Shown piece after piece: positions 41,813-50,397 of a stretch of 58,441 nucleotides of DNA (position 1 is the stretch's first letter; each line of letters begins with the position of its first letter). A model generated the notes under the pieces. That model saw only the letters and a program-made list of their open reading frames with translations. It was not told where the DNA came from and searched no databases. This stretch comes from an uncultured bacterium (GTDB lineage Bacteria > Bacillota > Clostridia > Oscillospirales > Acutalibacteraceae), in contig CASDTH010000018.1 of the NCBI GenBank assembly GCA_949283655.1, forward strand, positions 1 to 58,441, written 5' to 3'. Both the position numbers and the translations under genes were made by a program.

Positions 41813-42460
41813 GTGGAATACCCAACGGTTGCCCACTCTGGTTGTTGTGGAGAGCCTGTCTGCCCCGAGCGCTGTTGCTGCCCTGTGCCCGGCCCGCAAG
41901 GAGAACAGGGCCCACCCGGCCCGCAAGGGGAGCAGGGCCCACCTGGCCCGCAGGGAGAGCAGGGCCCGCCTGGCCCGCAGGGAGAGCAAGGTCCGCCTGG
42001 CCCGCAAGGGGAACAAGGCCCACCTGGCCCGCAGGGAGAGCCGGGAGCGGCTCCGGATGATATTTTTGCCAGCTATGCGACCTTTATGATTCAACTCATC
42101 AATGGCGAGCAGATCCCCTTTGGCACAATGACGGCGGATCCCACCGGCAATATTGTGCTGAATGATTCCAGAAGGATTGCCCTGACGCCGGGTTATTATC
42201 AGATCAATTATCACGTTTCGGCTATTCTGCGTACAGCTGGCTATATGCAGGTTACGCCTTCCTACAGCGGGGCGCCACACTTGGAGTACGGCATTTATTT
42301 CCGGACCTCAGTAGATAATACAAGCGCCAATGGCTCAGCCGGCCTGATTTTAGAGATTCCGGCGCCGACGGAATTCACATTGACCTACAACTCCAATTCC
42401 GTCAGTGTGGAAGGTGCGGGCACCATTACCGTGGTGAAGCTGAGGCGAACGGCTGGATAA
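41813..42460 (+). CDS. Collagen-like repeat protein with BclA/C1q-like C-terminal domain
   Basis: This 215-residue protein begins with a Cys-rich head ([13 protein letters not shown], residues 11-23). Gly-X-Y repeats at about 27-79 follow, consisting of five 9-residue units GPQGEQGPP plus a partial one, encoded by a 27-bp near-perfect tandem repeat at 41891-42049. The C-terminal 130 residues ([14 protein letters not shown]...VVKLRRTAG) are beta-rich with [11 protein letters not shown], like the trimeric C1q/TNF-type head of BclA exosporium glycoproteins. It has no signal peptide, consistent with assembly on the spore from the mother cell. Start GTG 41813 with AAAGGATG upstream. It is a single-gene unit with its own terminator. 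Confidence 0.85.
   Translation: MEYPTVAHSGCCGEPVCPERCCCPVPGPQGEQGPPGPQGEQGPPGPQGEQGPPGPQGEQGPPGPQGEQGPPGPQGEPGAAPDDIFASYATFMIQLINGEQIPFGTMTADPTGNIVLNDSRRIALTPGYYQINYHVSAILRTAGYMQVTPSYSGAPHLEYGIYFRTSVDNTSANGSAGLILEIPAPTEFTLTYNSNSVSVEGAGTITVVKLRRTAG
41891..42049 (+). repeat. 27-bp tandem repeat encoding Gly-Pro-Gln triplets
   Basis: There are about 5.9 units, each coding GPQGEQGPP with only synonymous third-base changes until the last partial unit (GPQGEPGA). Such tracts change copy number by slippage and create long spurious ORFs in other frames. Confidence 0.9.
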
Positions 42461-42517
42461 CCCTTCTGTAATTGGGAGACATCTGGGAATTACACAGGAT
42501 TGCGATAGACTTATTTT

Positions 42518-42550
42518 GAGAGGCACAAGATCTTGTGCCTCTCTTTTTTT
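42518..42550 (+). terminator. Strong intrinsic terminator after the collagen-like gene
   Basis: GAGAGGCACAAGA/TCTTGTGCCTCTC forms a perfect 13-bp stem-palindrome followed by seven T residues. Confidence 0.9.
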
Positions 42551-42604
42551 ATCTACATAGAGCCTTTGAAAAATAAATATTATTTTGCAAATGAGCATAT
42601 TTTT

Positions 42605-42622
42605 TTGCAAGAGCGCTTGCAA
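42605..42622. promoter_or_regulatory. Palindrome overlapping the mraZ -35 box
   Basis: TTGCAAG-AGCG-CTTGCAA is a perfect 7-bp inverted repeat whose right half forms the -35 hexamer. It is a possible operator for the division cluster; the bound protein is unknown. A single GTGGG at 42655 resembles one MraZ box. Confidence 0.45.
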
Positions 42623-42645
42623 TTTCAGAATGCAATAGGTATAAT
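42617..42645 (+). promoter_or_regulatory. Promoter of the division and cell wall cluster
   Basis: TTGCAA (42617-42622), a 17-nt spacer and TATAAT (42640-42645), giving a leader of about 75 nt before mraZ. Confidence 0.7.
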
Positions 42646-42724
42646 GATGATGAGGTGGGGAGCAGAAGAGCAAAAAGGTAAGCAAACGGGGCAAAAACCC
42701 ACAACTTTTTGAGGGGGGAGCGAG

Positions 42725-43279
42725 ATGGCAGAGCTTCCGGCAGAGGATGCTATTACAAAGGCAGCAGAGGAAGCTCCGGTGGAGTCTGAAGCCGCCGGGC
42801 CGGCTGTGCAGAAGGAAAAAAGGCCTGCGGAATTCAAGGGCTTTTTTGAACACAACCTAGACGCCAAAAGCCGCCTGTTCATCCCCGCAAAATTTCGGGA
42901 GCGGCTTGGCCCTTCCTTTACGCTCTGCTTTGCTCCCGATGTGCCCGCTTTGCTGCTCTACCCGGATGAGGTCTGGAGCCAGATCTCCGAGCGGATCAAC
43001 GCCCCGCTGTTCGATAAAAAGATGCGCGAGGTGCAGCGCCGCACAATGAGCAGCGCCTTTGATATTGAGGCGGACAGGCAGGGGCGCATCACAATCCCTT
43101 CTATTTTTAAGCGATATGCCAGGCTCGAGAGTGCGTGCATCATCTCCGGCGCAGGCCGTAAGGTGGAAATTTGGAACCCGGATGCCTGGTATGAGGAGTT
43201 CACCCGCCAGCTGGAGCTGCCGGAGGGCGAGGACGATTTTGGCGTCTCCTATGATTTCGGGAGCGTTCTGGAACGGTAA
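42725..43279 (+). CDS. mraZ: Transcriptional regulator MraZ with N-terminal extension
   Basis: This 184-residue MraZ is the AbrB-fold DNA-binding protein that heads most division clusters and usually represses them. The two SpoVT/AbrB-like repeats are visible: FEHNLDAKSRLFIPAKFRERLG (about 41-62) and FDIEADRQGRITIPSIFKRYARL (about 117-139). A 36-residue Ala/Glu-rich N-terminal extension (AEDAITKAAEEAPVESEAAG) precedes the fold, whereas the family is normally about 143 residues. The start is supported by AGGGGGGAG. The next possible Met is within the fold, so the extension looks real. Confidence 0.93.
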   Translation: MAELPAEDAITKAAEEAPVESEAAGPAVQKEKRPAEFKGFFEHNLDAKSRLFIPAKFRERLGPSFTLCFAPDVPALLLYPDEVWSQISERINAPLFDKKMREVQRRTMSSAFDIEADRQGRITIPSIFKRYARLESACIISGAGRKVEIWNPDAWYEEFTRQLELPEGEDDFGVSYDFGSVLER

Positions 43280-43318
43280 GGAAAGGCGATCATTAACATT
43301 TAAAGGGGCTGTTGCGGT

Positions 43319-44254
43319 ATGGATTTTTCCCACAAGCCCGTTTTATTCTCTGAGGCGGTCGAAGCGCTTCAAATCCGGCCGGACGGCACCTATGTGGATG
43401 GCACGGCGGGCGGTGGCGGCCACTCTGCGGCGATTGCCGCACAGCTGTCCTCAAAGGGGAGGCTTATCTGCATCGATCAGGATCCGGATGCAGTAGCCGT
43501 TTTGCAGAAGCGTCTCGGCCATGTGCCGCAAGTGACCATCGTGCAGGAGAATTTTGTGCGACTCGGCCTTGTGCTGGATCAGCTTGGGGTTGCCGGAGTG
43601 GACGGTATCCTAGCCGATCTAGGAGTGAGCTCCCATCAGCTGGATACGGCGCAGCGCGGCTTCTCCTTCCATGCGGATGCGCCGCTGGATATGCGCATGT
43701 CGCAGCAGGGGGTCACTGCGGCAGATCTGGTGAACACACTGGATGAGCGTTCGCTCAGCCGGATATTGAGCGAATATGGGGAGGAGCGGTATGCCCGCAA
43801 TATTGCCCGCAATATTGTCCGCTCCCGGGCGCGTGAGCCGTTGCGCACAACGCTGCAGCTTGCACAGCTCGTGAAAGCGTCTATCCCTGCTGCGGCAAGG
43901 CGAGAGGGCGGGCACCCGGCCCGCAGGACCTTTCAGGCGCTGCGTATTGCGGTCAACGGTGAGCTGGACAGGCTCTCGGATGGATTGGATGTGATGTTTG
44001 AGGCGCTGCATGCGAGAGGCAGGCTGGCGGTTATCACCTTCCATTCGCTGGAGGATCGTATCGTCAAGCAGCGGTTTGCCTCCTGGTGTGAGGGGTGCAA
44101 CTGCCCGCCGGAATTTCCGGTTTGTATTTGTGGAAAAAAGCCGCGCGCACGCCTCCCTTTTAAAGTGAAGGCGCCCTCGACACAGGAGCTGGAGGAAAAT
44201 CCGCGCAGCCGCAGTGCAAAGCTCCGCGCAGTGGAAAAGCTCCCAATGGAATAA
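43319..44254 (+). CDS. rsmH: 16S rRNA (cytosine(1402)-N4)-methyltransferase
   Basis: This 311-residue RsmH (MraW) shows HKPVLFSEAVEAL, the SAM-binding VDGTAGGGGHSAAIAAQL, CIDQDPDAV, GILADLGVSSHQLDTAQRGFSFHADAPLDMRM, and the C-terminal LAVITFHSLEDRIVKQRF. A CEGCNCPPEFPVCICGKKPRA segment, Cys-rich as in many Firmicute RsmH, precedes the basic end. It sits 39 bp after mraZ in the canonical order. Confidence 0.97.
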   Translation: MDFSHKPVLFSEAVEALQIRPDGTYVDGTAGGGGHSAAIAAQLSSKGRLICIDQDPDAVAVLQKRLGHVPQVTIVQENFVRLGLVLDQLGVAGVDGILADLGVSSHQLDTAQRGFSFHADAPLDMRMSQQGVTAADLVNTLDERSLSRILSEYGEERYARNIARNIVRSRAREPLRTTLQLAQLVKASIPAAARREGGHPARRTFQALRIAVNGELDRLSDGLDVMFEALHARGRLAVITFHSLEDRIVKQRFASWCEGCNCPPEFPVCICGKKPRARLPFKVKAPSTQELEENPRSRSAKLRAVEKLPME

Positions 44255-44299
44255 CAACGATTGTAACATACATTTGATATGGAGAAAGGAGACCGAACT

Positions 44300-44881
44300 A
44301 TGGCACAGCGTACATCCGGCAGCGCATATGATTTTGCGCTTTTTGAAAGCGCCCAAGCGGCGCCGCAGCGCGCCCCGGCCCGGCCGAAAAAAACGCCGCA
44401 GAGGCCTGTGAAAGTGCCCGAGCCGCGTAAGACTCCGGCACAGCGTAAGCGGGAAAATATCGATTCTATGCGCCGCACGGTAAAGGCGGTTTTGGTCTCC
44501 GGGCTGCTACTTTCCCTCTTGGGGGGAATGCTCTATAGCGAAGTGCGCCAGGATGAACTGACCCATGATTACCGGGATCTAGAAAACCAGATGGCGATTG
44601 CACAGAGTGAAAATATACAGCTGAATATGGAGTTAAACGCCAAGCTTTCGCTGGATAAGGTGGAGGCCTATGCGCGGGAAAAGCTGGGTATGGTCAAAAG
44701 CGATGCTCCCGCTGCATATATCAATATTCCGGAGGATAATGAAGTGCTGCTCGCGGGCGGCGAGAGCCAATCCGGGGAAGCGAACGCTGCTCAGCCCAAT
44801 ATTCAACAGCAGGGCGGCAGCTCACAGGGGCAGCATTCTCTGGGGTCGGTAGTGAAGGAATTTTTGGCATATCTTTTTTAG
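44300..44881 (+). CDS. ftsL: Cell division protein FtsL
   Basis: This 193-residue bitopic protein has a long basic, Pro/Ala-rich cytoplasmic N-terminus (1-60), one membrane helix (AVLVSGLLLSLLGGMLY, about 64-80), then a coiled-coil LTHDYRDLENQMAIAQSENIQLNMELN typical of FtsL/DivIC, and EAYAREKLGMVK, the conserved end of the coil. A low-complexity Gln/Ser tail follows. Assignment rests on position between rsmH and the penicillin-binding protein as well as architecture. The ATG at 44300 has AAAGGAGA upstream. Confidence 0.85.
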   Translation: MAQRTSGSAYDFALFESAQAAPQRAPARPKKTPQRPVKVPEPRKTPAQRKRENIDSMRRTVKAVLVSGLLLSLLGGMLYSEVRQDELTHDYRDLENQMAIAQSENIQLNMELNAKLSLDKVEAYAREKLGMVKSDAPAAYINIPEDNEVLLAGGESQSGEANAAQPNIQQQGGSSQGQHSLGSVVKEFLAYLF

Positions 44882-45068
44882 CCGGGCAATACCTATGAAG
44901 AGGGCGGCAGCTTGATTCCGGCGGCCGTTGCCGGAGGATTACAGACAGAAGCGGATGCGGTGAGCTGGGTTGCTGCTGTGCGGAAACGGATGTTTCGCAC
45001 AGGGGCGGTGCAGCCACCGCTGTTTCGATAAAGGCCGGTTTCATGGTGTGCAGTGTGAAAGGGTGGTT

Positions 45069-47417
45069 ATGATGAGTAAGAAACCGTCGCGCCATATGAT
45101 TCGCCGCTCAATCATTGTGTTGGTGGCGCTTCTGGTGGGGGCTTTTGGTGCGGATGTCGCCAGCCTTGTGCGCATCCAATTGATTCAGGCGGATGAATAC
45201 CGTCTCAAAGCGGAGAGCCAGCAGCTCAGTGATACGGAAATTCAGCCGCAGCGCGGGATTATTTATGATAGGAATAAAAAGGTGCTCGCCCAGAGCGCCA
45301 ATGTCTGGCTTGTGTATCTCAACCCCTCCAAAATTCCAAATGATAAGGTGCGCAACGAGCTCTCCGAGGGCTTGGCAAAGGTTTTGGAGCTGGAGAAGGA
45401 GGATGTCCTTGAGAAAGCAAAGCAATCAAAGTATGGCTATGTAGTGGTCAAAAAGCAGGTCGAAAAAGAGATGAAGGATGCGGTCAGCGATTTCATCTCC
45501 AAGCATGACACGGCGCTGAAGAAGGCGCGCGAGGAGGAAGAGAGCAGAAAGCAGGAGCTCAAAAAGGCGCACAAAGATGTCCCCGAGAGCAGCATTCCGG
45601 AGGATCAGAAGGATACATATTATTCCGAGATCATCTTTACGGACCCGGATGTAAAGCGCTATTATCCGAATGGGCATCTGGCATCCACCGTGCTTGGCTT
45701 CACTGGGACGGATGGCATAGGCCGCTGGGGCCTGGAGGCAAAATATGACGAAACGCTCGCCGGAACGCCAGGGCGGATCCTGACGGCGAAAAATGCCGGT
45801 ATGGACAGCATGGATACCCCCTATGAGACAACGTATGATGCGAAGCAGGGGAATTCTCTGGTGTTGACCATCGACGAGGTGATTCAATATTATCTAGAGA
45901 AGAGCCTCGACCAGGCGCGGGTCAATGCGCAGGCCAAAAGCGCTTATGGCATTGTGATGGATGTCGAGACGGGCGGTATCCTTGCCATGGCCACCAAAGG
46001 AGATTTTGACCCCAATAATCCGCACACAATTGCAGATGAAAAAACTGCGCAGGAGCTTGAAAAGATTCTGGATCCGGATAAAAAATATCAGGAGCTCACC
46101 AACGCGCAATATACGCAATGGCGTAACCGCGCCATCACGGATACCTATGAGCCGGGCTCCGTTTTTAAAGTGATCACAGCCTCCGCCGCCGTGGAGGAAA
46201 ATGTGGTGCCGGATGATTTTACTTACACCTGCACCGGCGTCATAAACGTGGCAGGCACGAAAATCCATTGCCATAAGCGCACGGGCCATGGGCAGGAGGA
46301 TTTTACACACGGCCTGATGAACTCCTGCAACCCGTTTTTTATCACCGTTGGACAAATGCTCGGTGCGGAAAAGTTTTATAAATACTTTGAGGCGTTTGGC
46401 TTTACAGAGAGAACGGGCATCGACCTGCCCAGCGAGACAGCGCCGGTAGAGGGCCGCTCCTATCATACGCTCGATCAGCTCGGGATTGTGGAACTGGCGA
46501 GCACCTCCTTTGGGCAGACCTTTGAGGCGACCGCTATCCAGATATTGACCGCAGTGAATGCAATCGCAAACGGCGGGAAGTTGATGCAGCCCTATATCGT
46601 CTCATCTGTGCTAGATGAAGAGGGAAACACCATTTCTACCACGCAGCCTACGGTTAAGCGGCAGGTGATTTCTGAAAAAAGCGCCGCTACGGTGGCTAAC
46701 ATGATGGAGCATGTTGTATCGGAGGGCACTGGTAAAAACGCCTACGTGGCAGGCTTCCGCCTTGCCGGAAAGACAGGCACCTCTGAGAAGCTTGCCGGCG
46801 GCGGAAAAAAAGAGGGGAAATACGTTGCCTCCTTTGTCTGCTTCGCGCCGGCGAACGATCCAAAAATTTCGATGCTGATTGTCATCGATGAGCCGGTCGG
46901 AGAGATTAACGGCGGCCAGATCGCAACGCCGGTCGCTGCGGAGGTGGCGGAGGCAACGCTGAATTACCTCAATGTTGACCCGCAGTATACGGCGCAGGAG
47001 CTGGCTGATCTTGGCGAAGAAACGCCGTCTGTGACCGGCCTATCTCTCGCCAAGGCGCGTGAGGCACTCAGCGGATTTACGGTAAGAACCGTCGGCGAGG
47101 GCAGCACAGTCGTGGATCAGATGCCTGCCGAGGGGCAGTTGATCCCTGAAAATGGCGTTGTGGTGCTATATACGGATAAAACCTCTGAGAAAAAGCAAGT
47201 CACGGTTCCAGATTTAACGGGCTTGAGCGTATCCGAGGCCAATCAAAAAGCGCTGGAATACGGCCTGAACCCTAAAATTTTTGGAAACTCTTTAACAATG
47301 GGTGAATCCGTCTCCTATAAGCAAAGTGAGGCAGAGGGCACACAGGTTGAAGAGGGAACGGTTGTTACCATCTATTTCAAATCCAATGTGGATGTTAACG
47401 ACCTGGCTTCGGATTAA
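45069..47417 (+). CDS. Penicillin-binding protein 2-type transpeptidase with two PASTA domains (FtsI/SpoVD-like)
   Basis: This 782-residue class B PBP has one N-terminal membrane anchor (14-32), a dimerisation/pedestal region with an unusual Lys/Glu-rich insertion (about 120-180: KHDTALKKAREEEESRKQELKKAHKD), and the transpeptidase domain with the SxxK nucleophile in PGSVFKVITA (Ser about 364), SCN in LMNSCNPFF, and KTGTSEK. Two PASTA domains (about 655-710 and 718-775, VTVPDLTGLSVSEANQKALEYGL) end it. It crosslinks septal or spore cortex peptidoglycan with FtsW/SpoVE. Which of the FtsI and SpoVD roles it has is not decidable from sequence. The ATG at 45069 has GAAAGGGTGG. Confidence 0.92.
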   Translation: MMSKKPSRHMIRRSIIVLVALLVGAFGADVASLVRIQLIQADEYRLKAESQQLSDTEIQPQRGIIYDRNKKVLAQSANVWLVYLNPSKIPNDKVRNELSEGLAKVLELEKEDVLEKAKQSKYGYVVVKKQVEKEMKDAVSDFISKHDTALKKAREEEESRKQELKKAHKDVPESSIPEDQKDTYYSEIIFTDPDVKRYYPNGHLASTVLGFTGTDGIGRWGLEAKYDETLAGTPGRILTAKNAGMDSMDTPYETTYDAKQGNSLVLTIDEVIQYYLEKSLDQARVNAQAKSAYGIVMDVETGGILAMATKGDFDPNNPHTIADEKTAQELEKILDPDKKYQELTNAQYTQWRNRAITDTYEPGSVFKVITASAAVEENVVPDDFTYTCTGVINVAGTKIHCHKRTGHGQEDFTHGLMNSCNPFFITVGQMLGAEKFYKYFEAFGFTERTGIDLPSETAPVEGRSYHTLDQLGIVELASTSFGQTFEATAIQILTAVNAIANGGKLMQPYIVSSVLDEEGNTISTTQPTVKRQVISEKSAATVANMMEHVVSEGTGKNAYVAGFRLAGKTGTSEKLAGGGKKEGKYVASFVCFAPANDPKISMLIVIDEPVGEINGGQIATPVAAEVAEATLNYLNVDPQYTAQELADLGEETPSVTGLSLAKAREALSGFTVRTVGEGSTVVDQMPAEGQLIPENGVVVLYTDKTSEKKQVTVPDLTGLSVSEANQKALEYGLNPKIFGNSLTMGESVSYKQSEAEGTQVEEGTVVTIYFKSNVDVNDLASD

Positions 47418-47446
47418 ATCGCCTCTGCGTTAGGGGAATCCTTGAT

Positions 47447-47475
47447 TTATTGAAACGTTGGAATATGGTATACTA
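47447..47475 (+). promoter_or_regulatory. Candidate extended -10 promoter before murE
   Basis: TGGTATACT (47467-47475) is an extended -10 with a poor -35 (TTTATT, 47447-47452). It lies in the 152-bp gap after the PBP gene and may give murE-mraY extra transcription. Confidence 0.35.
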
Positions 47476-47569
47476 AATCCCAAGGACAGAGTTCGGGGGT
47501 CAGGCGGCAGAAAGAATAGGCCCATCCGATGTCGCCCGGCTCCCTCAGTTGAAAAATGGAGGTGCGGCA

Positions 47570-49015
47570 ATGCGTTTATCAAAATTGCTGCAAATGGTCA
47601 CCCAAGATATACCGGCGGAGGATCCGGAGATCACCTTTGTCACGGATGATTCCCGCAAGGTGCAAGCGGGTTGCGCCTTTGTCTGCATTCAGGGAAAAAA
47701 TTTTGATGGGCACACGCTGGCGGAGCAGGCGGTAGATGCCGGGGCGCGGGCTGTGATCGTGCAGCGGGATATGGGACTCCGCTGCCAGGTGCTTGTGCCG
47801 GACAGCCGGGAGGCATATGCTCTAATGTGTGAAGCATTATTTGGAAATCCTGCCGAACAGCTGCACCTGATTGGAATTACGGGTACCAACGGCAAAACGA
47901 CTTCCGCTTTTTTGATCAAAGAAATTTTAGAATATGCGGGATATTGCACAGGGCTGATAGGCACTGTGCAAAATATGGCCGGGGACGAGGTGCTCCCTGC
48001 GCAGTTGACAACACCGGACCCTTATGAGATGAATGGCCTGTTTGCCAAAATGGTGCGCGCGGGCTGCACGCACTGCGTGATGGAGGTATCCTCCCAGGCG
48101 CTCGCACAGCAGCGCGTGGCAGGGTTGCATTTTGATGTTGCTCTGTTTACCAATCTGACACAGGATCACCTGGATTATCACGGCACCTTTGAAAACTATC
48201 TGGCTGCCAAGCACAAGCTGTTCCAGCAGGCAAAAGAGGCGGTGATCAATCTGGATGATCCGGCGGCCGCTGCCATGACTGCGGGGACTGGTTGCACGGT
48301 AACCACCTTTTCGATCCGGCGGGATGACGCTGATTTCACTGCGAAAAATGTGCAGGACCGGCCGGATTGCGTGGAATATGAGATGGTTGGACGTGGGGCC
48401 ATCGGGCGGGTTCATTTGGGTATCCCAGGGCGCTTCTCAGTTTATAACTCAATGGGAGCGCTGCTGTGCGCCATGAAGGCGGGCGTGCCGATGGAGCAGG
48501 CGCTGACCGCGCTGCGTGCAGCGAGAGGTGTGAAGGGCCGCATAGAGGTTGTTCCAACAGGAACGGATTACACGGTAATCATCGATTACGCGCATTCGCC
48601 TGACGGGCTGGAAAACATCCTAACCTCCCTGCGGGAGATTGCCCGTGGCCGGATTATTTGCGTATTCGGCTGCGGTGGAGACCGGGACCGCACCAAACGC
48701 CCGAAGATGGGCGCAGTGGCAGCCAGGCTGGCGGATGTGGCGGTGGTTACCTCCGATAATCCGCGCTCGGAGGAGCCGGAGACGATCATTCAGGATGTGC
48801 TGGAAGGGATGCGGGATGCAAAGATCCCTGTACATGTGGAGGCGGACCGCACCAAGGCCATCCGCCTTGCATTAGGGCTTGCACAGAAGGAGGATATCGT
48901 GCTGCTTGCCGGAAAAGGCCACGAGACCTATCAGATTTTAAAAACCGGGAAAATTCATTACGATGAGCGGGAAATCGTCGCACAGATTTTGTGGGAAAGC
49001 CGAGAAGAGACCTGA
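47570..49015 (+). CDS. murE: UDP-MurNAc-tripeptide synthetase (meso-DAP-adding type)
   Basis: This 481-residue Mur ligase adds the third residue to UDP-MurNAc-L-Ala-D-Glu. It shows the N-terminal VTDDSRKVQAGCAFVCIQG, P-loop IGITGTNGKTTSAFLI, LTTPDP with EVSSQAL and LTQDHLDYHGT, then GRIEVV, IDYAHSPDGLENIL, FGCGGDRDRTKRP, and SDNPRSEEP. The DNPR motif is the known meso-diaminopimelate specificity determinant, in contrast to Lys-type MurE. GKGHETYQ completes the site. The ATG at 47570 has GGAGG 6 nt upstream. Confidence 0.96.
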   Translation: MRLSKLLQMVTQDIPAEDPEITFVTDDSRKVQAGCAFVCIQGKNFDGHTLAEQAVDAGARAVIVQRDMGLRCQVLVPDSREAYALMCEALFGNPAEQLHLIGITGTNGKTTSAFLIKEILEYAGYCTGLIGTVQNMAGDEVLPAQLTTPDPYEMNGLFAKMVRAGCTHCVMEVSSQALAQQRVAGLHFDVALFTNLTQDHLDYHGTFENYLAAKHKLFQQAKEAVINLDDPAAAAMTAGTGCTVTTFSIRRDDADFTAKNVQDRPDCVEYEMVGRGAIGRVHLGIPGRFSVYNSMGALLCAMKAGVPMEQALTALRAARGVKGRIEVVPTGTDYTVIIDYAHSPDGLENILTSLREIARGRIICVFGCGGDRDRTKRPKMGAVAARLADVAVVTSDNPRSEEPETIIQDVLEGMRDAKIPVHVEADRTKAIRLALGLAQKEDIVLLAGKGHETYQILKTGKIHYDEREIVAQILWESREET

Positions 49016-49035
49016 CAGAAAGGGGAGAGAACCAT

Positions 49036-50397
49036 ATGCTGCCGCTACAAATCAAAGAGATTGCGCTGGCCTGTCAGGGAGAAGCGCATGGCGAGGCGCA
49101 AATTTCCAGCGTGTGTATCGACAGCCGGAAGGTGACGCCGGGCTGCCTGTTTGTTGCAATCAAGGGGGAGCGCTTTGACGGCCATGATTTTGTGGAAAAG
49201 GCCTTTGCAGAGGGCGCTGCCGCAGTGATGGTGCACAGCGGGCTCCCCTGTGATGGCCCTGTGATCCGGGTGGATGATACGCGCCGGGCGTTGCTCCGGC
49301 TCGCGGGGTATTACCGCCGTTTTTTTCACATCCCCGTGGTGGGGCTGACAGGGAGCGTTGGCAAAACGACGACAAAGGAGATGACTGCCGCCGTCCTTTC
49401 CAAGCGCTATCGCACGCTGAAAAATGAGGGTAATCTCAACAATGAAATCGGCATGCCCATGACCGCCTTCGGCCTGGATTTGAGCTTTGGCGCAGCGGTG
49501 TTTGAGATGGGCATGAGCGGGTTCGGGGAGATTTCCCGCATGGCGCGGGCGGCCGCGCCCACGGTGGGGATCATTACCAACATAGGGGTTTCTCACATGG
49601 AGCAGCTCGGCTCGCAGGAGAATATCCGCAAGGCAAAGCTGGAATTGCTGGACGGCATGGAGGAATATGCGCCGCTGATCTTAAATGGGGATGATCCACT
49701 CCTTGCAGATGTGAAGATAGAAAACCACCCGGTTTTTTACTATGGCATCGAGCGGGCGCATTGCCGTATCCGCGCACAGGAGATTATGCAGACGGAGCGA
49801 GAGCTGGCCTTTACCATTTCCTATGGCTACGGCAGCGTCCGAGTCCGGATGCCGGTGGTAGGGCTGCATTTTGTTTATGATGCGCTCGCTGCCTTCACGG
49901 CCGGGTTAATTCTGGGCGTTGCACCGCAGGCTGCGGCGCAGGCGTTGGGTGAGTATGAGCCAGCAGGGATGCGTCAACGCGTGAAACGGCTGGGCGGCGT
50001 GACCGTTTTGGAGGATTGCTACAATGCGAGCCCGGATTCCATGCGCGCCGCGATCCGGGCGCTGCGGATGTTGGAGGCAAAGCGCTCTATTGCCGTACTG
50101 GGCGATATGCTGGAGCTCGGTCCGCTCACCAGCCAGGCGCACGCGCAAATTGGCGCGTTTGCCGCGCAGCAGGGCGTGGATATGCTATTTGCATATGGGC
50201 CCGCAGCGGTAGAAATGGCGCGGGCGGCAAAGAGTGCCGGCCTTGCTGCTTGCTCGCATGAAACAGATGCGTCAGCGCTCGCACAGCAGCTGTTACAGAC
50301 GCTGCGCCCGGGCGATGCTGTGCTGTTTAAAGCAAGCCGGGGGATGCATTTGGAGGAAGTTATCGCTGCAATTTACGAGGGGTGGAAAACAAAATGA
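49036..50397 (+). CDS. murF: UDP-MurNAc-tripeptide--D-Ala-D-Ala ligase
   Basis: This 453-residue ligase completes the pentapeptide precursor. It shows CIDSRKVTPGCLFVAIKGERFDGHDF, P-loop VGLTGSVGKTTTKEMTAAVL, KNEGNLNNEIGMPMT, FEMGMSGFGEISRM, ITNIGVSHMEQLGS, NGDDPLL, and the C-terminal VLEDCYNASPDSMRAAIRAL plus AVLGDMLELG. It starts 20 bp after murE and overlaps the mraY start in ATGA, so translation is probably coupled. Confidence 0.96.
   Translation: MLPLQIKEIALACQGEAHGEAQISSVCIDSRKVTPGCLFVAIKGERFDGHDFVEKAFAEGAAAVMVHSGLPCDGPVIRVDDTRRALLRLAGYYRRFFHIPVVGLTGSVGKTTTKEMTAAVLSKRYRTLKNEGNLNNEIGMPMTAFGLDLSFGAAVFEMGMSGFGEISRMARAAAPTVGIITNIGVSHMEQLGSQENIRKAKLELLDGMEEYAPLILNGDDPLLADVKIENHPVFYYGIERAHCRIRAQEIMQTERELAFTISYGYGSVRVRMPVVGLHFVYDALAAFTAGLILGVAPQAAAQALGEYEPAGMRQRVKRLGGVTVLEDCYNASPDSMRAAIRALRMLEAKRSIAVLGDMLELGPLTSQAHAQIGAFAAQQGVDMLFAYGPAAVEMARAAKSAGLAACSHETDASALAQQLLQTLRPGDAVLFKASRGMHLEEVIAAIYEGWKTK

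Noticed and set aside
41697..42280. Long open frames on both strands over the collagen-like gene
   Set aside because: Produced by the 27-bp tandem repeat being open in all frames; only the GPQGEQGPP frame has flanking domains and a ribosome site.
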